NCBI RefSeq assembly: GCF_000202635.1
Contig: NC_015125.1
Coordinates: forward strand, 310,001 to 374,000
DNA from: Microbacterium testaceum StLB037
GTDB taxonomy: Bacteria; Actinomycetota; Actinomycetes; Actinomycetales; Microbacteriaceae
Direction: 5' to 3'
Length of the DNA: 64,000 bases
Shown here one piece after another: positions 1-9,053 of the stretch. Within the stretch, counting starts at the first letter, position 1. Each line of letters starts with the position of its first letter. Under the pieces are notes generated by a model. The model was not told the origin of the DNA and ran no database searches. It saw only the letters and a program-made list of their open reading frames with translations. Made by a program: the position numbers and the translations under genes.

Positions 1-1655
1 GCACGCATGAGAAGACTGGTGATCATCGAGTTGACGAAGCTCGACTTACCCGAGCCCGTGGACCCGGCGACGAGCAGGTGAGGCATCTTCGCGAGGTTCG
101 CGACGACGAAACCACCTCCGACGTCTTTACCGACGCCGATCGTCATGGGGTGCGTCGACGAGGTCGCGGCATCCGATCGGAGGATGTCACCGAGGGTCAC
201 GATCTCGCGATCCGCGTTCGGGATCTCGACGCCGATCGCGCTCTTGCCCGGGATGGGCGCGAGGATGCGCACCTCGTTCGAGGCGACCGCGTAGGCGATG
301 TTGTTGGTCAGCGCCGTGATGCGCTCGACCTTGACGCCCGGGCCGACCTCGATCTCGTACTGCGTCACCGTCGGGCCGCGCGAGAAGCCGGTGACGCGCG
401 CGTCGACCTTGAACTGCTCCATGACGCTCTCGATCGCCTTCACGACCGCGTCGTTCGCGGCGGATCGGGCCTTGGGTGGGGTGCCCGTGGCGAGGGCCGT
501 GACGGCCGGCAGGCGGTAGTTGGCGGACGGCGGAGCTCCCGCGTTGTCGCCGCCGAGACCCGAGATGCCGGGCATGTCGTCGTCGGGGACATCGTCGACG
601 GGTGAGTCGTCGTGGAGACCGCGACCACTCGCCGCTTTCGCGAGAGTCGCGGCATCGAAGACCTCGGTGAGGGCGTCGGGCGCGGGGGGCGGCGGCGACA
701 GCGGACGCACGGGCGCGGTGATCTGCTCCGGAGCGACCACGGGCGATTCGAAGCCGCCCTGGGGCGTTCCAGGAGTGAGCAGCTCGGTGAGGTCGTCCGA
801 ACCGAGGGAGCCGTCGACGTCTTCTTCTCGACCGGACTTGTTCCGACGCCACCAGGGAAGCGACTTCTCTGCGGGCTCGTCGTCGTCTTCAGCCGCCGGC
901 AGTACCTTCGTCGTGGTGTCGGAGGGCTCGATGCGCTCGACCCCGAACATCCAGGCGTACAGATCGCCGAGACGACGGCCGATCCGATTCGGCGGGGTCT
1001 TTGTGAGGATCAGGATGCTGAGAACCGCAAGCAGCGACAGGGCGATGTAGGCGCCGACATTCGTCAGCAGGAGGGCGAGCGGCTCTCCCACGATCCAACC
1101 GGCCAGACCGCCCGAGAGACTGAGCACGGGTAGCCCGCCGTTCGACGGGACAGGACGATCTCCCGCGACATGGCAGAAACCGGCCACCGTGATGATGAAC
1201 AGAGCCCACCCGATCCCGACGCGGCCGTTGTCGTGGACGGAGGCCGGATGGCGGAAGAGCCAGCCGGCCAGGAGCAGGAGCAGCACGGGCAGGACGAACG
1301 CCACGCGGCCGACGAGAGCGCCGAAGCTGTAGGCGCTGATCACCGCCGCCACGTCGTTGCCGATGAAGAACCACTCGACCACCGCGCCGACGACGGCGAG
1401 GACCACGAGGAAGAACGGGAAACCGTCGCGCCGCTGATCGCGCTCGAGGCTCTCAAGGCCGAAGGCGCGGAACATGCCCCCGACTCCGTGGGCGACGGCC
1501 ATCCACGCGCGCACGGCGATCGACGGCTTCTCGGGCTCGTCGACGTAGCGCTTGGGCGCGGGAGCCGAGCGCTTGGGCGCCGGCGCCGCGGCTTTGGGTC
1601 GCGGCGTCCCCTTCGCGGGGGCGCGACCGCCGGAGGGGGACGAGGTACGAGCCAT
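1..1655 (-). CDS. ftsK: DNA translocase FtsK/SpoIIIE, N-terminal part (3' end beyond the window)
   Basis: Septal DNA pump that clears chromosome ends through the closing division septum. The visible 551 residues hold an Ala/Pro/Lys-rich cytoplasmic tail (about 1-45), a block of four or five membrane helices (about 65-230), an acidic/proline linker, and the start of the RecA-like motor. The Walker A motif GSTGSGKS lies near residue 530. The Walker B and gamma domains lie beyond the left edge, so the gene is cut by the window and not broken. The ATG at 1655 has a TAnnnT box (TACCGT, 1662-1667) exactly 6 nt upstream and no Shine-Dalgarno sequence, which suggests a leaderless mRNA. It is the first member of the conserved ftsK-rnj-dapA-thyA-dapB-pnp-rpsO-ribF-truB series. 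Confidence 0.95.
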   Translation of the reverse strand, partial: MARTSSPSGGRAPAKGTPRPKAAAPAPKRSAPAPKRYVDEPEKPSIAVRAWMAVAHGVGGMFRAFGLESLERDQRRDGFPFFLVVLAVVGAVVEWFFIGNDVAAVISAYSFGALVGRVAFVLPVLLLLLAGWLFRHPASVHDNGRVGIGWALFIITVAGFCHVAGDRPVPSNGGLPVLSLSGGLAGWIVGEPLALLLTNVGAYIALSLLAVLSILILTKTPPNRIGRRLGDLYAWMFGVERIEPSDTTTKVLPAAEDDDEPAEKSLPWWRRNKSGREEDVDGSLGSDDLTELLTPGTPQGGFESPVVAPEQITAPVRPLSPPPPAPDALTEVFDAATLAKAASGRGLHDDSPVDDVPDDDMPGISGLGGDNAGAPPSANYRLPAVTALATGTPPKARSAANDAVVKAIESVMEQFKVDARVTGFSRGPTVTQYEIEVGPGVKVERITALTNNIAYAVASNEVRILAPIPGKSAIGVEIPNADREIVTLGDILRSDAATSSTHPMTIGVGKDVGGGFVVANLAKMPHLLVAGSTGSGKSSFVNSMITSLLMR

Positions 1656-1705
1656 GGTTCCACGGTAGGCGGGACCACCGACATTCGTCCGTACCGACGC
1701 GGGCT

Positions 1706-2197
1706 TCACCGCAGTCGCTTCACCATGACGTCGCGACCGATGCCGCGCCGAACCACCGCGAACCCCTCGGAGCGGTAGAGCGACACCGCGTGGTTCTCGC
1801 GATCCACGCTCAGACTGATGCGGGCGAAGCCCTGAGCGCGCGCGTGGTCGGCGAGCCGCTGCAGCAACGCGCGTCCGACACCGTGTGCACGCCAGACGGG
1901 GCGCACCCCGATGATCAGCTCCGGCACGCCGGTCCCCACCCAGCCGAACCCGGGCTCATCGCGCGGGAGCATGCGATACCAGGCGGCGCCGACCGGTTCG
2001 CCGCCGGGCGACTCCGCCACGAATCCCGCGTCACCCGGGCGCAGCCAGCCCGCGAGATAGCGTCGATACTCCTCGCTGCTGAGGATCTCGTGGCGCGGAC
2101 GCACCGCCCCGGCACGCCAGGTCGCGGCCTCGACCATCATGTCGGCGAGGAAGGCGCCGTCGGACGGGAGCGCCGCGCGGATCGGGAGACCGGGCAT
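1706..2197 (-). CDS. GNAT-family N-acetyltransferase
   Basis: Small acetyl-CoA-dependent acyltransferase of 163 residues, a normal length for a single GNAT fold. The acetyl-CoA loop is visible as VRPVWRAHGVGRALLQRL, a Q/RxxGxG/A-type motif, followed by the usual RISLSVDRENHAVSLY strand-helix in which the Asn-Tyr pair contacts the cofactor. The substrate cannot be predicted. I start it at the ATG at 2197, because the longer reading adds only an Arg-rich stretch and a TATCAT box (2204-2209) lies exactly 6 nt before this ATG. It sits between rnj and ftsK, where many relatives have no gene, so it looks like an insertion into the backbone. Confidence 0.88.
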   Translation of the reverse strand: MPGLPIRAALPSDGAFLADMMVEAATWRAGAVRPRHEILSSEEYRRYLAGWLRPGDAGFVAESPGGEPVGAAWYRMLPRDEPGFGWVGTGVPELIIGVRPVWRAHGVGRALLQRLADHARAQGFARISLSVDRENHAVSLYRSEGFAVVRRGIGRDVMVKRLR

Positions 2198-2240
2198 GCC
2201 CGCATGATAGCGACGACGCGGCCGGCGCGGCGAACGACGA

Positions 2241-2266
2241 AGCGCCACGGGCGGACCCGTGGCGCT
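2241..2266. terminator. Hairpin terminator after rnj
   Basis: Perfect 11-bp inverted repeat (AGCGCCACGGG / CCCGTGGCGCT, 4-nt loop) starting 10 nt beyond the rnj stop codon. No T-run follows on the minus strand, as is common in high-GC actinobacteria. Confidence 0.7.
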
Positions 2267-2275
2267 CCGAGAAGA

Positions 2276-3952
2276 TCAAGCCTCGATGATCAGCGGAACG
2301 ATCATGGGGCGCCGGCGCAGCGATTGGTTCACCCATCGCCCGATCGTGCGCCGCACCACCTGCGACAGGGCGTGGTTGTCGCGTACGCCTGACTGCGCCG
2401 CTTCGGTGAGGGCCGCGGCGATCTTGGGCTTGACGCTCTCGAAGACCGAATCGTTCTCGGCGACCCCGCGGGCGTGGATGTCGGGACCGGAGACGATCCT
2501 CCCCGTCGCCGAGTCGACGACGACGATCACCGAGATGAAGCCCTCCTCGCCCAGGATGCGACGGTCCTTGAGGTCGGCATCCGTGATGGCGCCCACCGAG
2601 GAGCCGTCGACGTAGACGAAACCGATGTCCAGCTGTCCCACGACCGACGCGACGCCGTCCCGCAGATCGACGACCGTGCCGTTCTCGCCGAGGATCGTGT
2701 TCTGCTCGGGGATCCCGGTCTCCTGCGCCAACTTCGCGTTGGCCATCAGGTGGCGGTACTCGCCGTGCACGGGGAGCACGTTCTTCGGCTTCAGGATGTT
2801 GTAGCAGTACAGCAGCTCGCCCGCCGCAGCGTGACCCGAGACGTGCACCTTGGCATTGCCCTTGTGCACGACGGTCGCGCCGAGCTTCGTCAGCCCATCG
2901 ATCACGCGGTAGATCGCGTTCTCGTTCCCCGGGATCTGACTGGATGCCAGGATGATCGTGTCTCCCTCACCCGGTTCGATCGCGTGGTCGAGGTTGGCCA
3001 TGCGGCTGAGCACCGCCATCGGCTCGCCCTGCGACCCGGTCGACATGTAGACGATCTTGTCGTCGGGAAGGTCGCGCGCCTTCTTGTAGTCGATCAGCAC
3101 GCCGTCGGGGACGTTGAGGTAGCCGAGATCGGCGGCGATGCCCATGTTGCGCACCATGCTGCGCCCGAGCAGCGCCACGCGACGCCCGTTGGCGTGCGCG
3201 GCGTCGAGCACTTGCTGCACGCGGTGCACGTGGCTGGAGAAGCTCGCGACGACGACCCGGCGCGGTGCCTTGGCGATCACCTGGTCGAGTACCGGCCCGA
3301 TGCCCCGCTCCGTGGGCGTGAACCCGGGAACGTCCGCGTTGGTCGAGTCCACCAGGAACAGGTCGACGCCTTCCTCGCCGAGCCGCGCGAAGGCGCGCAG
3401 GTCGGTGATGCGTCCGTCGAGCGGCAGCTGGTCCATCTTGAAGTCGCCGGTGGCGAGCACCATGCCCGCGGGCGTGCGGATCGCCACGGCCAGGGCATCC
3501 GGAATCGAGTGGTTCACCGCTACGAACTCGAGGTCGAAGGGGCCGACCTGTTCGCGCTGCCCCTCCTTGACCGTGAGCGTGTACGGACGGATGCGGTGCT
3601 CCTTGAGCTTCGCCTCGATGAGGGCGAGCGTCAGACCCGAGCCGATGAGGGGGATGTCGCCCTTGAGCTTGAGGAGGTACGGCACTGCACCGATGTGGTC
3701 CTCGTGGCCGTGCGTGAGCACGACGCCGACGATGTCGTCGAGGCGGTGCTTGATGGGCTCGAAGTCCGGCAGGATCAGGTCGACGCCGGGCTGGTGCTCC
3801 TCGGGGAACAGTACGCCGCAGTCGACGACGAGGAGCTTGCCCTCGTACTCGAACACCGTCATGTTCCGACCGACCTCGCCGAGGCCGCCGAGGGGGAAGA
3901 CACGGAGGGTGCCGGGGGCAAGCTCCGGCGGATCGTAAACAGTCGTGGGCAT
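2276..3952 (-). CDS. rnj: Ribonuclease J
   Basis: Metallo-beta-lactamase-fold RNase with 5'-3' exonuclease and endonuclease activity in mRNA decay and rRNA maturation. The 558-residue protein has the full zinc motif HGHEDH (H81-H83-D85-H86), the downstream motif DSTNAD, and the beta-CASP segment with GSQGEP and SGHA, so it should be active. The start at 3952 is set by an AGGAGG Shine-Dalgarno 5-6 nt upstream; an in-frame ATG 7 codons earlier lies in front of that site and is rejected. It follows dapA on the same strand across a 107-nt gap containing three copies of the GGATGCC/GGCATCC heptamer. The dapA-rnj-ftsK order is standard in Actinobacteria. Confidence 0.97.
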   Translation of the reverse strand: MPTTVYDPPELAPGTLRVFPLGGLGEVGRNMTVFEYEGKLLVVDCGVLFPEEHQPGVDLILPDFEPIKHRLDDIVGVVLTHGHEDHIGAVPYLLKLKGDIPLIGSGLTLALIEAKLKEHRIRPYTLTVKEGQREQVGPFDLEFVAVNHSIPDALAVAIRTPAGMVLATGDFKMDQLPLDGRITDLRAFARLGEEGVDLFLVDSTNADVPGFTPTERGIGPVLDQVIAKAPRRVVVASFSSHVHRVQQVLDAAHANGRRVALLGRSMVRNMGIAADLGYLNVPDGVLIDYKKARDLPDDKIVYMSTGSQGEPMAVLSRMANLDHAIEPGEGDTIILASSQIPGNENAIYRVIDGLTKLGATVVHKGNAKVHVSGHAAAGELLYCYNILKPKNVLPVHGEYRHLMANAKLAQETGIPEQNTILGENGTVVDLRDGVASVVGQLDIGFVYVDGSSVGAITDADLKDRRILGEEGFISVIVVVDSATGRIVSGPDIHARGVAENDSVFESVKPKIAAALTEAAQSGVRDNHALSQVVRRTIGRWVNQSLRRRPMIVPLIIEA

Positions 3953-4059
3953 ATGTGCCTCCTCGGACGCCACCCGCGTGGCATCCCTTCGTCTCGGATG
4001 CCGCCTCGCGGCATCCCTCTATATTGCGTCCCGAGCCGCGGATCGGCGGACGTCGATGT

Positions 4060-5037
4060 CTATCGCGTGGTGCCGTGCACCTTCGGCAGGGCACCGCCGG
4101 CGGCCGCATTGCGGTCGGGGCGGAAGTTGGAGAAGTCGGCGCCGGCGACGTTCTTCACGAGCGCGAGCTCGTCTTCGATCACGGCGGCCTCCCACTCTTC
4201 GGGGCCGACCAGGGGAAGGCGCACGCGCGGGCTGCCGATGCGGCCGAGGCCGTGCAGGATGTACTTGGCCGCGACGGTACCGGGCACGTGCGTCATGACG
4301 GCACGGACGAGCGGTTCGAGGCTCTGGTGCGCGGCGGTGGCGGATGCCAGATCGCCCGCGTTCACGGCATCCACGATCGTCCGGTAGGGCGTGGCGGTGA
4401 TGTTCGCCGTCACGCCGATGAGCCCGCTCGCGCCGATCGAGAGGTGCGGGAGGACGTTGGCGTCGTCGCCCGAGAAGTACATGAGGTCGGTCTGGTTCAG
4501 CACGCGGCTGACCTCGCTGAAGTCGCCCTTGGCGTCCTTGATCGCGAGGATGTTGGGGTGCTTGGCCAGGCGCAGGATCGTCTCGTACTTGATGGGTACA
4601 CCGGTCCGGCCGGGGATGTCGTACAGGATCACCGGCAGATCGGTCGCGTCGGCGACCAGGCGGAAGTGCGTCAGGATGCCGGCCTGCGTCGGCTTGTTGT
4701 AGTACGGCGTGACGATCATGATGCCGTCGGCGCCGGCCTTCTCGCTGGCCTTGTAGAGCTCGATCGCGTGCGCGGTCTCGTTCGAGCCGCCGCCCGTGAT
4801 GATCTTGGCGCGACCGGCGGAGACACTCTTGCCGACCTCGACGAGGCGCAGCTTCTCGGGGTCGGTGAGGGTCGACGTCTCGCCCGTGGTGCCGGTGACG
4901 ACGATGCCGTCCGCGCCGGCCGTGATGACGTCGTCGATGTGCTTCTCGGTGGCGGGCCAATCGACTTCGCCGTCGGCGGTCATCGGGGTGATGAGCGCGA
5001 CGAGCACCTGACCGAAGGGATTGCCGGAGTGCGTCAT
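4060..5037 (-). CDS. dapA: 4-hydroxy-tetrahydrodipicolinate synthase
   Basis: Condenses pyruvate with aspartate semialdehyde, the committing step to diaminopimelate (cell wall) and lysine. The 325-residue TIM barrel has the Thr pair in GTTGE (49-53), Tyr139 in YDIPGRTG and the Schiff-base lysine K167 in AIKDAKG. Length is about 25-30 residues above E. coli DapA, typical of actinobacterial forms. An ATG 17 codons upstream is in frame, but the chosen ATG has a TACCCT box (5044-5049) exactly 6 nt before it, so a leaderless start fits better. dapB, the next enzyme, lies in the same window. Confidence 0.97.
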   Translation of the reverse strand: MTHSGNPFGQVLVALITPMTADGEVDWPATEKHIDDVITAGADGIVVTGTTGETSTLTDPEKLRLVEVGKSVSAGRAKIITGGGSNETAHAIELYKASEKAGADGIMIVTPYYNKPTQAGILTHFRLVADATDLPVILYDIPGRTGVPIKYETILRLAKHPNILAIKDAKGDFSEVSRVLNQTDLMYFSGDDANVLPHLSIGASGLIGVTANITATPYRTIVDAVNAGDLASATAAHQSLEPLVRAVMTHVPGTVAAKYILHGLGRIGSPRVRLPLVGPEEWEAAVIEDELALVKNVAGADFSNFRPDRNAAAGGALPKVHGTTR

Positions 5038-5120
5038 GGTCCCAGGGTATCGGTTCGGCGAGGTCCTCCCCTTGACGCCGGTGAACAATGCGTGACGGCA
5101 CCGGAGCCTAGGGTGGCGGA

Positions 5121-5657
5121 ATGACCTGGACCACCCGCGCGACCCGCACCGTCTACGAGAACCCCTGGATCCACGTGCGCGAGGACCAGGTCACCGGCCC
5201 GCACGGCGAAGGGATCTACGGCGTCGTCCGTATGCAGCACCCGGCCGTTTTCGTCATCGCGCTCGACGACGAAGAGCGGGTGTGCCTCGTGGAACTCGAG
5301 CGGTACACCACGGGCCGCTCGATCGAGGTCCCCGCGGGCGGCTCCGACGGCGAGGACCCGCTCCTCGCCGCGCAGCGCGAGCTGCTCGAGGAGACCGGGG
5401 TGACGGCATCCGAATGGCAGCACCTCGGTCGGATGAACGCCCTCAACGGCATCGCGGACGCGCCGGAGCACGTCTACCTCGCCCGCGGTCTCTCGACGAC
5501 GGATGCCACGGCCTCCCAGCACGAGGAAGGCATCGCCGCCGTGCGGTGGGTGCCGTTCGCCGAGGCCCTGACGCTCGTGGCCGACGGCGGGATCACCGAC
5601 GGAGAGACGATCGCCGCGCTGGCGTTCGCGGGTATCCGGCTCGGTCGGTTCCGGTAA
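5121..5657 (+). CDS. Nudix hydrolase, ADP-ribose pyrophosphatase-like
   Basis: Hydrolase of 178 residues. The Nudix box reads EDPLLAAQRELLEETGV, so the REUxEExGU metal-binding core is intact. The loop before it (PAGGSDGE) is one residue shorter than the GX5E consensus. The context IEVPAGG..., together with VRMQHPAVFVIAL, resembles ADP-ribose or nucleoside-diphosphate-sugar pyrophosphatases. Its ATG lies exactly 6 nt after TAGGGT (5109-5114), a leaderless start, and the gene is divergent from dapA. The substrate is inferred from family only. Confidence 0.9.
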   Translation: MTWTTRATRTVYENPWIHVREDQVTGPHGEGIYGVVRMQHPAVFVIALDDEERVCLVELERYTTGRSIEVPAGGSDGEDPLLAAQRELLEETGVTASEWQHLGRMNALNGIADAPEHVYLARGLSTTDATASQHEEGIAAVRWVPFAEALTLVADGGITDGETIAALAFAGIRLGRFR

Positions 5658-5670
5658 GCGGCGCTCAGCG

Positions 5671-5696
5671 CCCCCGGTCGCCTGACGATCCGGGGG
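5671..5696. terminator. Probable terminator between convergent genes
   Basis: Inverted repeat CCCCCGG / CCGGGGG with a 12-nt loop, 14 nt after the Nudix stop and 17 nt before the SDR stop, so it may serve both strands. It lies inside a short direct repeat (CGCTCAGCGCCCCCG, at about 5663 and 5709) whose second copy contains the SDR stop codon. Confidence 0.5.
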
Positions 5697-5712
5697 TTCG
5701 GTATGTCGACGC

Positions 5713-6465
5713 TCAGCGCCCCCGTGCCGCTGCGCGCACGACGATCCGATCGGGCAGGAGACGCGAGACGGCGACCAGCGTCTTGTACCGCCAGGAGGGG
5801 ACCGACACCGCGCGATCCCGCGCCGCGTCGCGGAGACCTTCGCGCACGACGGTTTCGGCGTCGAGCCAGAGGCCCGGTGCGACGCCCTCCTGCCCCGGCG
5901 GCAGGCCCAGTCGCTCGTGGAAGTTCGTGTGGACGAAGCCCGGGCACACGGCCGTGACGGAGACCCCGCGCGGTCGGTACACGACATTCGCCCAGCGGCT
6001 GAACGAGATGAGCCATCCCTTGGCCGCGCCGTACGTCCCGCGCGGCACGAAACCGGCGACCGAGGCGACGTTCACGATCCGCCCCCGACCCCGCTCGAGC
6101 ATCCTGGGCAGAGCCGCGCGCGTGAGACGGAGCGCAGCCTCCACGTGCAGCCGCAGATGACGCACCTCGTCGTCGACCGGGTTGTTCTCGAACGCGAGGT
6201 CGAGTCCGAAGCCGGCGTTGTTGACGAGCACGTCGACGCCCTCGGCCAGACGCGTCTCGACCGCGGCGAGCGCCTCCTCGTCGAGGAGGTCCGCGACCAG
6301 CACCTCGACCCGAACGCCCCGACGGCCGCTGATCTCGTCGGCGAGCGCCTCCAGGGCCGTCCGGTCGCGCGCCACGATCACCAGATCGGCGCCGCGCGCC
6401 GCGAGCTGCCGGGCGAACTCGGAGCCGAGCCCGGAGCTGGCTCCCGTGATGAGGGCGGTGGGCAT
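5713..6465 (-). CDS. Short-chain dehydrogenase/reductase
   Basis: Classical SDR oxidoreductase of 250 residues. It has the cofactor loop TGASSGLGSEF, the NNAG motif (VLVNNAGFG), the catalytic serine in NVASVAGF and the YGAAK catalytic Tyr-Lys pair. R/D residues after beta-2 (VARD) suggest NADP(H). The substrate is unknown; similarity to acyl/ketone reductases of the DltE/YqjQ type is a guess. It is the third gene of a tight minus-strand run after thyA and folA, starting 1 nt beyond the folA stop, so it is probably cotranscribed. Confidence 0.9.
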   Translation of the reverse strand: MPTALITGASSGLGSEFARQLAARGADLVIVARDRTALEALADEISGRRGVRVEVLVADLLDEEALAAVETRLAEGVDVLVNNAGFGLDLAFENNPVDDEVRHLRLHVEAALRLTRAALPRMLERGRGRIVNVASVAGFVPRGTYGAAKGWLISFSRWANVVYRPRGVSVTAVCPGFVHTNFHERLGLPPGQEGVAPGLWLDAETVVREGLRDAARDRAVSVPSWRYKTLVAVSRLLPDRIVVRAAARGR

Positions 6466-6466
6466 G

Positions 6467-6967
6467 TCAGTCCTCCCGGCGGCGATAGGTCTCGAAGCGA
6501 TACCGGATGCCGGTCCTCGACGTGTGCCATTCCTCCGCCGGGTCGACGGCGTCCCGCCGCCACCCCTCGATCGAGGGGGCGAAGGTGTCGCCTTCGACGG
6601 CCACGTCGAGACGCGTGAGCTCGACGACGTCGGCACGGTGGATCGCGTCGGCGTAGAGGCGACCGCCGCCGATGACCCACACCGTGTCGCTCTCCGCGCG
6701 GGAGAGGGCGTCGTCGAACGAGGTCGCCCTCTCGGCGCCCTCCGCGCTCCACGTATCGGTGCCGGTGACCACGATGTTGCGACGGCCGGGCAGGGGCCGG
6801 AACCTCGGCGGAAGCGACTCCCACGTCCTCCGGCCCATGACGACGTCGGACGACCCGGTCACAGCGCGGAAGTGCGCGAGGTCTTCGGGTACGTGCCAGG
6901 GCATGCCGCCGTCGGAGCCGATGACGCCTCCGCGGGCTTCGGCCCAGACGAGCCCGATCTCGGTCAT
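6467..6967 (-). CDS. folA: Dihydrofolate reductase
   Basis: Reduces dihydrofolate to tetrahydrofolate with NADPH, regenerating the cofactor spent by ThyA. The 166-residue protein has the family start ([30 protein letters not shown]) with Trp and the acidic active-site residue in PEDLAHF, the [10 protein letters not shown] cofactor motif, and the VIGGGRLY glycine motif. Its ATG overlaps the thyA stop codon (ATGA), a sign of translational coupling. The thyA-folA pair is universal in this group. Confidence 0.96.
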   Translation of the reverse strand: MTEIGLVWAEARGGVIGSDGGMPWHVPEDLAHFRAVTGSSDVVMGRRTWESLPPRFRPLPGRRNIVVTGTDTWSAEGAERATSFDDALSRAESDTVWVIGGGRLYADAIHRADVVELTRLDVAVEGDTFAPSIEGWRRDAVDPAEEWHTSRTGIRYRFETYRRRED

Positions 6968-7773
6968 ACGGCGACGGCTCCGCGGATGGCGGGGTGGTGC
7001 TGATAGTCCTCGACGAGGATGTCGTCGTAGGTGTAGTCGAAGATCGACTCCGGTGTACGAGCGAAGCGCAGCGTCGGGTACGGGTACGGCTCGCGCGTGA
7101 GCTGCTCCTGCACCTGCTCGCGGTGGTTGTCGTAGACGTGGCAGTCGCCGCCCGTCCAGACGAAGTCGCCGGGCTCGAGGCCGGTCTGCTGCGCGACCAT
7201 GAGGGTCAGCAGCGCATAGGAGGCGATGTTGAAGGGCACTCCCAAGAACATGTCGGCGCTTCGCTGGTAGAGCTGGCACGACAGCTTCCCCTCGGCGACG
7301 TAGAACTGGAAGAGCGCGTGGCACGGGGCGAGCGCCATGTCGGGGATGTCGGCGGGGTTCCACGCGGACACGATCAATCGCCGGGAATCGGGGTCGCGTC
7401 GGATCTGCTCGATGACCTGCGAGATCTGGTCGATCGTGCCGCCGTCGGCGGTGGGCCAGGAGCGCCACTGGACGCCGTAGACCGGGCCCAGTTCGCCCTC
7501 GCCGTCGGCCCACTCGTCCCAGATGGTGACGCCGTTGTCTTTGAGCCAGCCGACGTTGGATTCTCCGCGGAGGAACCACAGCAGTTCGTAGACGATCGAC
7601 TTCAGGTGCACGCGCTTGGTCGTGATGAGGGGGAAACCCTCAGCCAGGTCGAAGCGGATCTGGCGGCCGAAGACGCTCGTGGTGCCGGTGCCGGTGCGGT
7701 CGGACTTGTGGACGCCCGTCTCGAGCACGTCGCGCAGGAGGTCTTCGTACGGGGTGGGGATGTCGGCGGTCAC
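6964..7773 (-). CDS. thyA: Thymidylate synthase
   Basis: Converts dUMP to dTMP using methylene-tetrahydrofolate. The 269-residue reading matches E. coli ThyA (264). Catalytic Cys151 lies in APCHALFQF, with the phosphate-binding arginines in RTGTGT and DPDSRRL and the nucleotide-binding [11 protein letters not shown] longer in-frame reading adds about 58 low-complexity residues and is unlikely. The GTG at 7773 is preceded by TATCGT (7781-7786) at 7 nt, supporting a nearly leaderless start; a GTG at 7782 is the alternative. Confidence 0.96.
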   Translation of the reverse strand: MTADIPTPYEDLLRDVLETGVHKSDRTGTGTTSVFGRQIRFDLAEGFPLITTKRVHLKSIVYELLWFLRGESNVGWLKDNGVTIWDEWADGEGELGPVYGVQWRSWPTADGGTIDQISQVIEQIRRDPDSRRLIVSAWNPADIPDMALAPCHALFQFYVAEGKLSCQLYQRSADMFLGVPFNIASYALLTLMVAQQTGLEPGDFVWTGGDCHVYDNHREQVQEQLTREPYPYPTLRFARTPESIFDYTYDDILVEDYQHHPAIRGAVAV

Positions 7774-7928
7774 GGCCCTCACGATACCCGCCGTGCGCTC
7801 TGCGGGGCCGTCGACCGAGCGGGTCTCGGGACGGTCTTCGGCAGCTCCGGCGTGGGGAGGAGGAGTGGTTCCGTCACGATCTGACTCATCGGCCCCGACG
7901 TCGGAGGGGGCGGCTAGCGTTGTCGACC

Positions 7929-8366
7929 GTGGACCTCGCTCTCGCACTCGTGATCGTCGCCGCGCTGCTCGCGGCCACCGTCGTGCTGGGCCTGGTGTGG
8001 CGCCGCGGACAAGGGCGGGCGCGCACCGTCGATTCGGGCGAAACGGTGGACCCGCGTGTGCTCGAGTCCGGCCCCTTCGGCGAAACCGCCACTCTGGTGC
8101 AGTTCAGCACCGAGATGTGCACGCGCTGCCCCGGAGTGCACCGCATGCTCTCGGCGGTCGCCGACGATCGCGCCGGCGTACGCCACATCGACGTCGATCT
8201 GACGCACCGTCCGGATCTGGCGAAGCGATTCCGCGTCCTGCAGACGCCGACGACCCTCCTCCTCGACGGGACCGGGCTCACCGTGCGTCGCTTCGGCGGG
8301 CCCCCGACGCGCGCCGACGTCGAACACGAACTCGACCGCCTCACGAAAGAGACCGCTCATGGCTGA
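7929..8366 (+). CDS. Membrane-anchored thioredoxin-like protein
   Basis: 145 residues: one N-terminal membrane helix (about 2-22), a short linker, then a thioredoxin fold with the redox motif CTRC in [14 protein letters not shown] and the cis-Pro strand TPTTLLLDG. The Cys pair predicts a thiol-disulfide activity at the outer face of the membrane. I prefer GTG 7929 to the in-frame TTG 7920, because TAGCGT (7915-7920) overlaps that TTG and would be the promoter -10 box. It overlaps the next gene, a DUF4395 membrane protein, by 8 nt, so the two are coupled. Confidence 0.8.
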   Translation: MDLALALVIVAALLAATVVLGLVWRRGQGRARTVDSGETVDPRVLESGPFGETATLVQFSTEMCTRCPGVHRMLSAVADDRAGVRHIDVDLTHRPDLAKRFRVLQTPTTLLLDGTGLTVRRFGGPPTRADVEHELDRLTKETAHG

Positions 8367-8919
8367 TCCCGCCCGCATCGATGCCCGCGGCCCGCGGTTC
8401 GCGGCATCCATCACCGCCGTCCTTCTCCTCGTCGCGACGCTGTTGAGCCTGCTCGGCGTCTCGACCTCGCGGGAGGCGAGCTACCAGCCCCTCTCGGGCG
8501 AGACCTTGGCCCCCGGCGGATGGGTGCTCCCGCAGATCTCGGTGGTGGCTCGTGCGACCGATCCAGGTTTCCTGCTCGTTCTGGTCGTCGCGCTGCTGTT
8601 CGTGTGGGGCGTGTCCTCCCCGCGAACCGCGCCCTGGGGCGTGCTGTACCGCCGCGTGGTGCAGCCTCGGCTCGCGCCGCCGACCGAGTTCGAAGACCCT
8701 CGCCCTCCGCGGTTCGCGCAGGGTGTCGGGCTCTTCGTCACCGCTGTCGGCCTGCTGCTGCACCTCGCCGGAGTGCCCTGGGCCCTCCCGATCGCCGCCG
8801 CGATGGCATTCGTCGCCGCCTTCCTCAATGCGGCCTTCGGACTCTGCCTCGGGTGCCAGCTCTACCTCGTGCTGCAGCGGGCGGGCCTCGTGGGGCGTCG
8901 GGGACCGGCATCCGCCTGA
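8359..8919 (+). CDS. DUF4395 membrane protein
   Basis: 186 residues with about four membrane helices (18-37, 63-85, 118-135, 138-165). The C-terminal motif NAAFGLCLGCQLY with its CxxC is characteristic of DUF4395. Family role is unknown, but genes of this family often neighbour thioredoxin-like or sulfurtransferase genes, as here. The 8-nt overlap with the CTRC thioredoxin gene suggests that the membrane CxxC may exchange electrons with that protein; this is inference. Confidence 0.85.
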   Translation: MADPARIDARGPRFAASITAVLLLVATLLSLLGVSTSREASYQPLSGETLAPGGWVLPQISVVARATDPGFLLVLVVALLFVWGVSSPRTAPWGVLYRRVVQPRLAPPTEFEDPRPPRFAQGVGLFVTAVGLLLHLAGVPWALPIAAAMAFVAAFLNAAFGLCLGCQLYLVLQRAGLVGRRGPASA

Positions 8920-9053
8920 TCGGTTCTCTACGGAAGGGCTGTCAAGACCTGAAGCATGGCGGTCGTCCTCGTTAGGCTGGCCGCGTCGCGGTCGTCCCGA
9001 CCGCCGTCATCACGTCGCGGTCCGCGGACCGCGCAGACACCACGGAGGTTCCC

